Source: Asterella californica
Lineage: Eukaryota; Streptophyta; Marchantiopsida; Marchantiales; Aytoniaceae
Length of the DNA stretch: 64,000 nt
NCBI GenBank assembly: GCA_036924285.1
Contig: JAYKYS010000007.1
Span: forward strand, 13,082,001-13,146,000
Reading direction: 5' to 3'
Made by a program: the position numbers and the translations under genes. Shown piece by piece: positions 35,078-45,900 of this stretch. Every line of letters begins with the position of its first letter. The stretch's first letter is position 1. The notes below the pieces were generated by a model. It did no database searches and was not told where the DNA came from. It saw only the letters and a program-made list of their open reading frames with translations.

Positions 35078-35566
35078 GTATGTCTTTGTCTTTAACAGTT
35101 GCGGCTCCTTTTTCGTCTAGTATCATTGTTCTGTACCAGTATGTCTTTGCCAATCTATCGAACTGTTGTTGATGAGATTCTCGATGTGGGAGTATATCTG
35201 CTGAAACACCTGATGTATCCTTAAATGATAATAATCATGCCCGGAAGAATCAACGGATCAAAAGATAAAAGCACAATACAACATCACAAACCAAAAATCA
35301 ATGACATCACAATTATACCTACTTTGTCTCTCTCGTCTTTCACCATGAAAAAGATCAACGACTCTCAACATCCTCTTTCGCGTTAGATTGAGAGCTCGAG
35401 GAAATACATCAATGTTATGTGTAGATACGACTTGTGATCTCTCTTTCAGTGAATGAAGTACTGCATTTGCAGAGATGATAGTATGTTCAACTATAATACC
35501 ATCTTCTGTAATCTGAGTGGCATATTTTGTACATTCAGATAGCAACTCCAGGAGATGATCCTTCAT
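35078..35566 (-). other. Exon-like segments of an unknown minus-strand gene
   Basis: The minus frame at 35258-35566 encodes MKDHLLELLSECTKYATQIT, EDGIIVEHTIISANAVLHSL and PRALNLTRKRMLRVVDLFHG, followed by a plausible donor (AAAGTAGGTATAA) at about 35317. After a TTTAAG, 35078-35213 reads DTSGVSADILPHRESHQQQF then DRLAKTYWYRTMILDEKGAA. Splicing these two as seen leaves the second out of frame, so the model is incomplete. Composition is protein-like, but no family is recognised. It could be a host gene or a captured fragment, as it ends next to the F copy at 35655. Confidence 0.35.
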
Positions 35567-35654
35567 TGTCTTCCTTTCTCAACCATCTCTACTCATCGTC
35601 ACGTCATCTTCATTGTGCTCTTCATCAATACATGTTACTTGGCTGCACATTACT

Positions 35655-36690
35655 TAATCCAATCCTGCTAGGATCCTGTCCATCACCCTCTGGAACTCAG
35701 CAGGGGCGTTCTTCAACCCAAATGATAGGAACCGCCATTGATACAAACAATCCTTGCCGTGAGAGTCAATTTCTCAAAATGTCGTCTTGGACTTATCTTC
35801 TTCTCTCACTGGCAGTTGATGATACCCTGCTCAAAGATCCAAAGTACTGAAGACCTTCACATGCCCCACTGCATCAAAGATCTCCTCAGGTGTCAGCATG
35901 GCATACTTATCGGACTTTGTCTGTCGATTGATAGGACGGTAGTCTCCACACATCCGTCTATCCGTGTAGTTGCCATACATATCTTTCTTTGCTGGCATAA
36001 CCGTGGCAGACGTATACTCTCCATGCGACATCTCCACCAACCCAACCTCCAACAAGTCTTGAGTCCTACTATGGATCAAGACTCTCTCTATGTCACTGTA
36101 TCTATAAGGACGTCGAAAGATTGACATGTCATTAGCCAAGTCGATCCGTATACCTGGTCCCTTCAAGGTACCCAAATCCTTCATACTAAAGGTAAAACAA
36201 TTCTTGTAGCTCTTCAGGAATCTCTGAACTCTTCGTCTCTCCTCTCTTATAAGCTTGGGTTCAATCTCCGGCTCCCAAGTATCCTTTGTCACCATGCTAG
36301 AGGTAGAAGACGAAGTCACTAACTGCTACCTTGCAGCCTCTGGAGTAGTTTCCTTCTGCTCACCACCAACAACCTCCACCGCTACTGTGCGAAAAACTTC
36401 TGCAATTCTAGCTGCAATCTCCACACTCTCGTCTACGACATCTCATGATGTCCAAGGATGACGAACTCCACATGCCTCGCCCCCAACCTTTGCTTCCATC
36501 GACCTGGTAGGCAAAGAGCTCAGGAGTGTCCGAGCAGTAACACCCGTCGATTGCATCCGACACTGCTCAGCCAATCCAAGGTTAACAATCCATGTCAAGC
36601 AATTCAAGTCCATTGCTTGATCCAATACTTGACGACGTGAAGTCTCTGACACCGAAGCTACTGCCGTCGTACTCGGCGTCAGTACCGACT
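35655..36690 (-). pseudogene. Gypsy family F, pre-RT and RT fragment (second copy)
   Basis: Minus-strand translation matches the main F copy at 60540-61543: ASVSETSRRQVLDQAMDLNC, SMKDLGTLKGPGIRIDLAND, YRYSDIERV, MCGDYRPINRQTKSDKYAML (RT block 1/2), EIFDAVGHVKVFSTLDL (block A with the first Asp) and CLYQWRFLSFGLKNAPAEFQ (block B). The copy ends before the YIDD block. In-frame stops: TGA after STLDL where the other copy has CGA, a stop after VRHPWTS, one after PEAAR, and a TGA before EIDSHGKD that the other copy shares. The right end joins gypsy A directly at about 36690. Confidence 0.85.
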
Positions 36691-38437
36691 CAATCCAAAA
36701 TACTCTTTGATGGTTAAAGACGAGATAGATAAGTACCTAAAGGCAGGTATTATTTTTCCTATGTTAAGCAGCGAATGGGTAGCGCTCATAGTAGTGGTAC
36801 CTAAGAAGCAAACAGGGAAGATAAGAGTCTGTCAAGATTTCAGAAAGCTTAATGCAGCAACAAAGAAAGATCATCATCCTTTACCTTTTACTGATACCAT
36901 TTTGGATCATGTATCTGGAAAGGATTGTTACAGTTTTCTGGATGGGTTTTCAGGGTACAACCAAGTGTCCATTAGAGAGCAAGATAAGGACAAGACTACC
37001 TTCACTACAGATTGGGGCACCTATGCTTATCACAAGATGCCTTTTGGACTATGCAATGCACCAGCTACCTTTCAGAGGATGATGACCTCAATCTTTCAAG
37101 ATTATTTGCGAAAACTTTTAGAGATTTTTAGAGATGATTTTTGCGTTTTTGGCACACGTGAAGAACATGCAGCGTGTTTAGCCAAAACCTTTCAGAAGTG
37201 TAGGGAGGCCAGACTTGCATTACATCCTGAGAAGTGCTACTTCGTGATGACTGAAGGAATACTTCTTGGGCATAGAGTATCAGGTTGAGGCATAGAAGTA
37301 GATGTAGAGAAAGTTCGAGTAATACTCTCCCTGCAACCCCCTACTGACATCAGCGAGTTGAGAGCCTTCCTAGGACATGTTGGATATTACAGGAGGTTCA
37401 TCAAAGACTACGTCATACTTGCTGCGCCACTGACAGAATTGCTGAAGAAAACGAGAGAGTACCATTGGCACGAGAAACAGCATGAGGCATTTGAGACGCT
37501 GAAGAATAAGTTGACAGAAGCACCTGTCATGCGACCACCAGACTGGGAGAGACCTTTTCAAGTGTATGTAGACACTTTTGCGTTTGCTATTGGAGTGGTG
37601 CTCAATCAGAAAGATGATGAAAAGAGAGACCACCCAATCTACTATGCGAGTAGACAACTTTCAGCAGTAGAAAAGAACTACACCACTATTGAACGTGAAG
37701 CGTTGGGAATGGTGTACTCAGTAAAGAAGTTTAGACATTACCTCCTTGGTTATGAGTTTGTTTTTCATATGGATCATTATGCGTTGAAGCATCTGGTACA
37801 GAAGCCAGACTTGTCAGGGCGGATAGCAAGATGGATGTTGTTACTTCAGGAGTTTACGTTCACAGTTCAGACCAGACAAGGAATTCACCATGAGAATGCT
37901 GATTACTTGTCTCGACTGAGAACGGGAGAACGAGTGGATACAGTGGCAGATGATTTTCCAGATGAGGAATTGTTTCAGCTGACAGTAGCACCTGCTACGA
38001 AGTACTATGATCTGTACAGATATTTACAAAATTTGCAGTGCCCAGAAGAAATGGATGCTGAACAGCGAACAGTCTTCATACATCAGGCAGGACCCTACGA
38101 GATGAAGAACGGGATATTGTTCAAAAGAGGACCTGATGAAGAACTTCGAAGATGTCTGGTAGTGCATGAGATACTACAAGTGGTGGGAGCATTACACTCG
38201 GAACCTGAAGGCGGACACTATGCACTGAGGAACACTGTGAAGAAGATCCTCTCAGTTGGATACTGGTGGCCAACGATGTATAAAGATGTTCATGAGATCA
38301 TCAAGAAGTGTGATAACTGTCAACGAGTGGGTAAGTCTACGCCAATCACTCAGTGGCCGTTACATCCGATACTTCCATTAGCACCGTTCGAGAAGTGGGG
38401 GATTGATTTTGTAGGACCTATACAACCTGCAACACGC
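36691..38437 (+). pseudogene. Gypsy A pol: reverse transcriptase, RNase H and integrase N-terminus (5' half)
   Basis: The protein begins in RT (MVKDEIDKYLKAGIIFPMLS, VVVPKKQTGKIRVCQDFRKL). SFLDGFSGYNQVSI holds the first Asp, MPFGLCNAPATFQRMM is block B, and the catalytic pair lies in EIFRDDFCVFG. A TGA at 37286-37288 interrupts it (VSG then GIEVDVEKV; CGA expected). RNase H follows (VYVDTFAFAIGVVLNQ, EREALGMVYSVKKFRHYLLG, MDHYALKHL), then an HHCC zinc finger (HSEPEGGHYALRNTV to CDNCQRVG), then the integrase core start EKWGIDFVGPIQPATR. At 38437 repeat C interrupts the integrase; the rest resumes at 49181. Gag and protease of this copy are missing on the left, where it abuts the F fragment. 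Confidence 0.88.
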
Positions 38438-38513
38438 TGTCGTGTCGTGGACCGGCTCCTACCTGAAATTCAAACTTTGATGCTTGTCGCTCCAAAGACA
38501 CTCATGAGAAGAC

Positions 38514-39000
38514 AAGCTAGGCCCCAGCTTACGGATTTTGGCACAATCTCAGATCTCCATTTTCATCGCATAGATGGGTAGAGCTCCTTGTCAGCTTTCC
38601 ATAGGCATCTTGTCTACTTCGTTTGGGCGCCTAGTGGAGAAGTTACAGGACTCGAAAGATGGAGAAAATAAGCTAGGCCCCAGCTTACGGGTTTTTGGCA
38701 CCACTTCGGATCTTCGTTTTTATCGCACCAGTGGATAGAGCTCCTTGTCAGCATTCCATAGGCACTTTGTCTACTTCGTTTGGACGCATAGTGAAGAAGT
38801 TACAGGACTCGAAAGATGGAGAAAACAAGCTAGGCCCCAGCTTACGAGCTTTTGGCGCAACTTTGGATCTTTACTTTTATCGCATAGATGGATAGAGCTC
38901 GTTGTCAGCTTTCCATGGGCATCTTGTTTATTTCGTTTGGACATCCCGAGAAGAAGTTATGCGATTCGGAAAAAGATAAAATCAAGCTAGGCCCCTAGTT
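38514..39000 (+). repeat. 157-bp tandem repeat, three units and a partial
   Basis: AAGCTAGGCCCCAGCTTACG starts units at about 38515, 38670 and 38827, with a diverged start at 38984 (AAGCTAGGCCCCTAGTTAC). Each unit also holds CGCATAGATGGATAGAGCTC, CTTGTCTACTTCGTTTGG and GAAAGATGGAGAAAA. The array lies just inside the left end of repeat C. Confidence 0.8.
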
Positions 39001-39089
39001 ACTTGCTGATTGGGTATTTAGGGCTTCAGGCGTTATATCAAACATGCAAGGGGCCTGCTTCTGATTATTGAGGGTTGAACTTCGTACGT

Positions 39090-40462
39090 TGTCGCGTCAT
39101 TTGGCGGCTACATGCTTGACTTCTACTCCGACGCTTAGGTTTGGTAGTTCTAGAAGTTAGCTCATATTACTTCTAGTCCTTTATGTATATGTTTGACACC
39201 TTTGCATACGGTGTTAATACTATTTTGAGTCCTAGTAGGCTGATAGTATGTTAGTTATCTTGTTCAAGCATTTGTGCGCTTGTGCAAGTGACTTCTTACT
39301 TGTCTATGACGTTCAATGTACATAACTTAGGGTTTCCATGCTGATAGGGGTTTGAGCTCATGGGTTGTACTTACTTGTCGCCCATGCACGCTTTCTAGCT
39401 AATTTAAGTTATTTTTCAGGGCTATGTGTCATTTTAGGTAGTTTAAGTTATACGCTGGCACTCTAGGGGGCTTGACGTGGTAGCTTATGAGTGTAGAAAA
39501 GTTACCAGGTAGTTTAAGGCACAAAAGGACAGTCAAGTGGAGCTATGAACTCCCATTGGTCCATTTTTGTCTTTTGTAAAACTCTAAGTTTAGAAACAGA
39601 GCTCTAGAGTGGAGTTCGAGCAATTGGTGAGGTATCTTCGAAATCTGAGAACACAGGAAGAGAGAGCTCGTCGTGCCAAGCACTGTCAGTGAAATTTTTG
39701 CTCGATTTGGATCAATAAACAAGGAGTTATGCCCAATTGAAGTTCGGATTGTGCCAAAACTGCATCACTTTTGTTGATTTTGGGGTTTTCGGTGCCAATT
39801 GCAGCAGAATTGAGGAAATCACTTCAAAACTTCGTGGTTGCGTTCACTGTCAGGAGGGCTACGACTGTCCAAAAAGTTTCGAATCATTTGATTAATTGAG
39901 TAATTCAGGGCGGCCGCTGAAGCAGAGGGGGTCTGAAAAGCTCTTAATCTAGAGCAGCGACTTTAGAGAAGGAGATCTGGAGTTCTACAAACATTCAGGA
40001 GTCCCAACTTCACAGGGATGTTCAGCATCCTGTAGACTTCAAATACTGTGAGAAGATTTGAAATTCATCGAGCCAATTCTCTGTTCTATGTCTGAATAGC
40101 TGTCTAGGTACCAGAAATTGCCATAATTCTCTTATTCAGAACTTTTCTGTTCATATCTCCATGTCAGAATTTGATCTCAGGTTGAAACTTCGTCTGTGAG
40201 TTCAGTAGTACCTCATTTGCATGTAGGGGAAGTTTAGAGGTCTAAACCTTCATAGTTTTCCTCTCTTTGAGTGTCAAAGTTCACAGCTTAAGCCTATTAC
40301 TACCAGTGAGACCTAAATTTCGCTTTTTGAGCATATCAGAGGATCCTACACTCCTGTGTGAGTGTTTATAGCTCCTGTTGTGACCTGAAATCCAACCTCT
40401 TGAGTAAACAACCACAGCTAGAAGCCCAGCGCTTTCCTAGGTAGACGGATCACACTCCGACA
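39090..40462 (+). repeat. 5' LTR of gypsy B
   Basis: Starts TGTCGCGTCATTTGGCGGCT and ends CACACTCCGACA (TG to CA). Matches 46429-47801 at all but about four positions. A possible primer-binding site, TGGTGAACTCGACG, begins 11 bases after the end, at 40474; the matching tRNA was not identified. Confidence 0.92.
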
Positions 40463-40538
40463 TACTCTCTTTTTGGTGAACTCGACGTGAAACACCTAGG
40501 GTGGGAGTTTTCTTAAGAGTGTTACAGGATCAGATATC

Positions 40539-42911
40539 ATGGCCAACCAAGGATCATCAAGTGGAGGTGCTGCTGCTGCTCAGCAACCTATTCAGTTTGA
40601 TGTTGCTACGATGAAGATGTTCCAGGCTTTTTCCATGTTCATGCAACAGCAGCAGAGCACAGAGAGGAAGGAGGTGTTAGCAACCAAGGCGTTGCAATCT
40701 GTGGTGCACCAGATGGACCAGTTCAAGGGTACAGATATTTCGAAGTATGTGCGATACTATGCTAGGGAGATGGAGGTGAACAAGGTACCTGAGAAGGAGA
40801 TGGTGGAGAACTTTGAGCTTGCTGTTGTCCCTGAGATTCGTGGGCGTGTGAAGGAGCTCAAGCAGCAGCAAGGACAGAGTTGGGAGAGCTTTATGCGAGC
40901 TTTGAAGGAAGAGTACTACACTGAAGATTCAGAGAGGGTGACCAAGAGAACGTTCTTGGAGTGGGTGGTTAAACCTAACAAAGGTTTGTCTGTAAATGAG
41001 TTGTTAAGGGAGTTTGATCGTCAGTATGCTCAGCTTTCTAGGACAGAAAAGCTTACACTAGAGGTGGAGGAGACAGAGCTTTTCCTACAAGCAGCGGACG
41101 TGACTATTCAGGAGAAGCTTGAGCTGTTGCTAGAAGACAAGAGTGAGGAGAGAGGATTGAAGACTGATTGGAAGGAGGTCGAAGAGGCTGTTTCTTTGCT
41201 GGCCAAGAGACAGAGAAGAAGGGACAAGGTGGTGGTAAGTGAAGCAGCACCTCTGATAATTCCTGTCAAGCAGTTGCCTACTAAGCCCGCTTTGGTAATT
41301 GCTAGAGAGGAAGACTCACCGCTTGATGAGTTGATTAAGGGTATGAAGGAGCTTAAGCTTAAGCTCACTAGATTAGAAGAGAAGGAGCAGAATGTACAGC
41401 CTGCTATGCAGAGACCTCAGATGAGAGAAGGCTTTGTTCATCGTTGTATATGGTGTGATAGCCTAGACCATGTAAGAAGAGATTGTGGGGAGTTTTCAGA
41501 TGCATTGAGGAAGGATCTGATCTTCTTCAAAGATGGTAAGATCCATCTGAGAGAGACTGGGATGATGTTGGGAACCAACTTTGGCAAGGGTGGTATGAAG
41601 AGACTTGTGAATGAAATATCAGCATCACATGCTGTTTCTCTTGTGAATGCTGCTACTTGTGGAGTGAAAGTGGAGATGGAGAGAGAGAAAGGGACTGCTG
41701 GGTTGTGGTCTGATGTAGTGCGGTCCGTAGCTAGAACAGAGCTAGACAAGGATGTGCTACGAAGGGTTGGCAACTCAATTAGAGAAACTACAGGATGGAA
41801 TCACCCTGTAGACACTATGTCAGTGCATGCTTATGTTGCAAGAAGTCAGCATGAAGCTGTACTAGAAGAAAAACGCAGGAGGGAGGATGCAGGTGAGGCT
41901 TCTACAGCCAAACGACCTGCTACAAGGAGTGAAAGGGCTAGACCAGAGGCAAGGCAGGAGACAACACCTACTCGGGAGGAGAATATGGAAGATCTACCAC
42001 CTACAACACCAAAGGAGAAGGAGAGAAGCAAGGAGAAGGGTAAGATGCCTGCATACAAACTTCAGTCTGATATTGAGATTGCTACAGACCTGAAGCAGGT
42101 GTTAGAGAATCGTATCTTGAATGGGAAGGTTGAGTTTACCTTGGGTGAGATTCTTGGGATAGCAAAGCGTGAGTTCCATGAGGTTATCATAGATATCATC
42201 AAGAGGAAACATCAGATTTTGGGTGAAGCAGCTACGCTTAACGCTCTAGGGACCAAACTGTCGGAGGATGAGGAGGATGAGATTGCTGGTTACTGCTCTC
42301 AAGTATCAGAGGGAAGATCAGATCAGCACGTGAGGTTTGAAGATGAGGTGGAAGCATCGCAGAAGAGCCATTATTCTCACAACCATTGGGCGAGAGCAAC
42401 CACAGAGACCTTAGTGAAGCTGGGAGATCTAGAGGAACCTGTGGTGGCGTTGATTGATCATGGCTCAGAGATTAATCTGATGTCTAAGGAGCTGTACAAG
42501 CGTGGGAGGTGGCCCATAGACACCGATCATGGATGGCTTATCCGTGCTGCCAACAACCAGAGGGGAGAACTCTATGGTGCTTGTCCCAACATCAAGGTAA
42601 CTGTGGGTGACATCAGTGATGTTCAGAATTTCTTTGTGCAAGACATGTCAACCTATCCTATCATTCTAGGGCAGCCTTACATTACTGCTGTTAGAATGGA
42701 GACACGAGTTATGGATGATGGTTCAGCTTATGCTAGGATACGTAGTAGAGACGGCAAAAGAGCTGTTCAGTTTTTGACCGTTGCTGTAGAACATGAGAGG
42801 AATCGTGATAGCTTGAGAGACCGTCCACTACCTAAGATTACTCAGGAGTTTAGAGAGTCTAGGGGTTTTGGCAGAGTACCATTGAAGAGCGAGACTTCAA
42901 CGGTACAGTAG
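40539..42911 (+). CDS. Gypsy B gag-protease polyprotein
   Basis: 790 residues from ATG 40539 to TAG 42909-42911. Gag forms the virus-like particle and protease processes it. The N-terminus is Gln/Ala-rich, followed by a helical capsid-like region (residues of about 50-230). A CCHC knuckle CIWCDSLDHVRRDC lies near residue 305; it binds RNA. A charged, Arg/Glu-rich segment (about 430-510) follows. The aspartic protease is near 630-720: VALIDHGSEINLM carries the active-site Asp, but with His where Thr or Ser is usual (DTG/DSG), and YPIILGQPYI is the later flap-side motif. The reading frame is fully open. Pol lies in the -1 frame and overlaps the end; a slippery heptamer at 42863-42869 could join them. 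The DHG variant may reduce protease activity or be normal for this family. Confidence 0.88.
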   Translation: MANQGSSSGGAAAAQQPIQFDVATMKMFQAFSMFMQQQQSTERKEVLATKALQSVVHQMDQFKGTDISKYVRYYAREMEVNKVPEKEMVENFELAVVPEIRGRVKELKQQQGQSWESFMRALKEEYYTEDSERVTKRTFLEWVVKPNKGLSVNELLREFDRQYAQLSRTEKLTLEVEETELFLQAADVTIQEKLELLLEDKSEERGLKTDWKEVEEAVSLLAKRQRRRDKVVVSEAAPLIIPVKQLPTKPALVIAREEDSPLDELIKGMKELKLKLTRLEEKEQNVQPAMQRPQMREGFVHRCIWCDSLDHVRRDCGEFSDALRKDLIFFKDGKIHLRETGMMLGTNFGKGGMKRLVNEISASHAVSLVNAATCGVKVEMEREKGTAGLWSDVVRSVARTELDKDVLRRVGNSIRETTGWNHPVDTMSVHAYVARSQHEAVLEEKRRREDAGEASTAKRPATRSERARPEARQETTPTREENMEDLPPTTPKEKERSKEKGKMPAYKLQSDIEIATDLKQVLENRILNGKVEFTLGEILGIAKREFHEVIIDIIKRKHQILGEAATLNALGTKLSEDEEDEIAGYCSQVSEGRSDQHVRFEDEVEASQKSHYSHNHWARATTETLVKLGDLEEPVVALIDHGSEINLMSKELYKRGRWPIDTDHGWLIRAANNQRGELYGACPNIKVTVGDISDVQNFFVQDMSTYPIILGQPYITAVRMETRVMDDGSAYARIRSRDGKRAVQFLTVAVEHERNRDSLRDRPLPKITQEFRESRGFGRVPLKSETSTVQ
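42863..42869 (+). promoter_or_regulatory. Candidate -1 ribosomal frameshift site GGGTTTT
   Basis: In the gag-pro frame this reads G GGT TTT, the canonical X XXY YYZ form. It lies 40 bases before the gag-pro stop. After slipping back one base, translation continues WQSTIEERDFNGTVEIGFSP and runs open into pol. The frame phase and position are seen directly; use by ribosomes is inferred. Confidence 0.55.
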
Positions 42912-45900
42912 AGATAGGATTCTCGCCTGATCCAGTAGAGCATGAAGCTATATCCACTAGCTTCTTAGGGTTGACTTCATGTGGATCAGTGTGTTATAGG
43001 AAGGTTGAGAATCTGAAGAGGTTTGAGAGGCAACATGTGAAGTGTGTACAGCAGTCTTTGTGGGACAGTGGAGAGTTAGCAGGAGATGAATATATATCTG
43101 GAGTGTTTGAAGAGCAGTATTTGGTAGATACTATAGGGGAGTTGAAATCTATAGTAGAAAGTTCTGTAGATGATGTAGATAGAGTGGTGAGAGTGAGCTC
43201 CAAGGAGCTTTATGATGTAATTGATAAGTTTATAGATCGACAAGAGGTGTATGTGGAGACCAAGTACAAGTCAGTGGCAAAGAAAGTCAAACCGGTGGCT
43301 TTGCCTTTACCCCTCGATTACAATCAGAAGATGGAGCAAGCTGCACGAGAGCCGACGCTCAGAGGACCGAGAAGAATTGGGCACCAGTTCACAGAAACAA
43401 CACTAAAGGAGTTGAGGATTGGAGGTGATGGATTTCTTACTGAGCAAGAGAAGAAGAGCTTCAAGGAGATGCTATCTAGGCATGGTAAGGCGTTTGCGTT
43501 TGAGTCACATGAAGTAGGATGTGTAGATCCAAGTGTAGTTGCACCTATGGTAATCTTTACTATACCGCATGTGGCTTGGAATCTACGTCCTATCCCTGTG
43601 CCTAGAGCTCATCTGCCAAAGCTGATAGACTTGCTCAATGAGAGGATTAGGATGGGTATCTTGGAACCATCTATAGCTCCCTATTCTAGCAGATGGTTTA
43701 CTGTTCCGAAGAAAAGTGGAGCTTTGAGATTCATTCAAGATATGCAGCCAGTTAACAAGGTAACTATCAGAAATATGGGTATAGGACCTATTGTAGACGA
43801 GTTTGCAGAGGCTTTTGCTGGTCGTGCTATCTATTCGATGGGAGACTTATATTCAGGTTATGATCAGTTTCAGTTATCCTCTGAAAGTAGAGACTTGACT
43901 ACAATGAGGACACCTTTAGGGTTACTGAGGATGTGCACCTTGCCGCAAGGTGCTACCAATTCTGTAGCACATATGATGAATGGCATGAACAAAGTTTTGA
44001 GGGACTTCATTCCTGAAAAAACTATGCCATTCCTTGATGATGTGCCGATCAAAGGATGTGCTGAGGAGGAGAAGAATGAGGTAATGGATCAGAGGGGGTG
44101 CCGTAAGTTTGTTGCAGATCATATAGTTGACTGCGATAAGATACTGAGTCGACTGGAGGAGGTTCATTTGACTTTATCAGGAGCAAAGTCTGTATTTGGA
44201 GAACAGGAGGTGTTGATTGTGGGGCACCTATGTGGATCTTATGGTCGGAAACCTTGTCCAAACAAGGTTGACGCCATTCGAAGAATGAAGGAGACGTGTG
44301 GATCGGTTATCGAGGTGAGAAGGTTTCTAGGTGCATGTGTGTTTTATCATATATGGATTCCATACTTTGCACATGTAGCAGATCCGTTGTACAAGCTGCT
44401 GAGGAAGGGGCAAAGATTTCAGTGGCAAGAGGAGCAAAGCGAGTCTATGAGGAAGTTGAAGGATCTTTTAGCTTCACCACCAACTCTACGGAAGGTAACA
44501 TATGAGTTGGGCAAATCTGTTATCCTTACTGTTGATACTAGTCCTATTGGCATTGGATGGGCTGTAGGACAAGACGATGAGGATGGAAATAGATATGTGG
44601 TGCGTTTTGGAGCTAAGGTGTTAAGTTCACGACAGAGAGACTACCCTCAGGTCAAGAGAGAGCTATGGGGAGTAGTTACTGCGATGAAGAGTGATAAGGA
44701 ATACTTGATAGGAGCACCTGTGGTTGTGGAGACAGATTGTTTACCTCTCTTGGGAATGATCACTAGCTGTACAACTCCAGATATTGCTATGTGGAGGTGG
44801 ATAGCATATATCAAGTCCTTGAACCCAGAGTTTAGACATATTGCAGGGAAGGACAATCCTGTGGCAGATATGTTATCAAGGGCTAGGTATTACGATGAAA
44901 AAGAAATGATAGATGATCAGGAGGATGTGGGAACAGAGTTCTATTCTAGTGCTCTTGCTAGAAGAGATAGAAGCTGTTTTGCAGCCTCGTTGGAGTTTTT
45001 TGAGGAAACTATGTATGATGGCGAGTGGTTGGATCTTGGGCGCTATTTGAGTTCACTGGAAAGGCAGGAAGGCTGGTCTGATGCAGATTTCAAGAGGATC
45101 CGTAGAACAGCTTATGGTTACTTTTTACATGGAGGACATCTATGGAAGCGCCCTAAGCTACAAGGAGGTATACCGCAGCGGGTAGTATGTGACTTGGAAT
45201 TGCAGCAGAAGCTGATCAAGGAGTTCCATGAGAGTTTATGGGCCGGTCATAGAGGAGTTTGGGCTACATTTGCCAAGATGAAGGAGAAGTATTGGTGGAA
45301 GGGTATGTATAAGGATGTAGTACAGTTTGTTTCATCTTGTATACCTTGCCAGATGTACTCCAATGTACGCCATCGTGATGGATTGCATCCTACTTATCCT
45401 TTAGCCATTCATTACAAATGGGTAGTGGATCTGGTAACTATGCCGTTTGGGCTTGGACAAATGAGGTATCTAGTCTTGGCTAGAGAAGATCTATCTAACC
45501 AGGTTGAGGGACGTGCCCTGAGGACGAAGACCACTGCTAGTGTCTGCCGCTTTCTACTTGAAGATGTTATTTGTAGGTATGGGTGTGTGGGAAAGATCAC
45601 TGCAGATAGGGGTGAGCTGGATGCACAAGAAGCAGTTGAGTTCTTCAAGCGATTGGGAATCAAGTTGGCGTTAACCACTGCTTACAATCCTGAAGGGAAT
45701 GGCAAGAGCGAACGAGGTCATCCGCCAATCATCAAAGCTTCGGTAAAAGCTTGCAAGGGTAAGATCCGTGAATGGCCTAGACTGCTACCATTTGCTTTGT
45801 GGGCAGATCGTACAACTCATAGTACCGTTACAGGTTACATGCCAGCAGAGTTGATACTAGGGCAAAAACCTGTGATGCCGATTGAGGAGGTTGTGCCTAC

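Noticed and set aside
35527..36124. Plus-strand open frames opposite the gypsy F fragment
   Set aside because: They are the antisense of clear reverse-transcriptase coding sequence on the minus strand.
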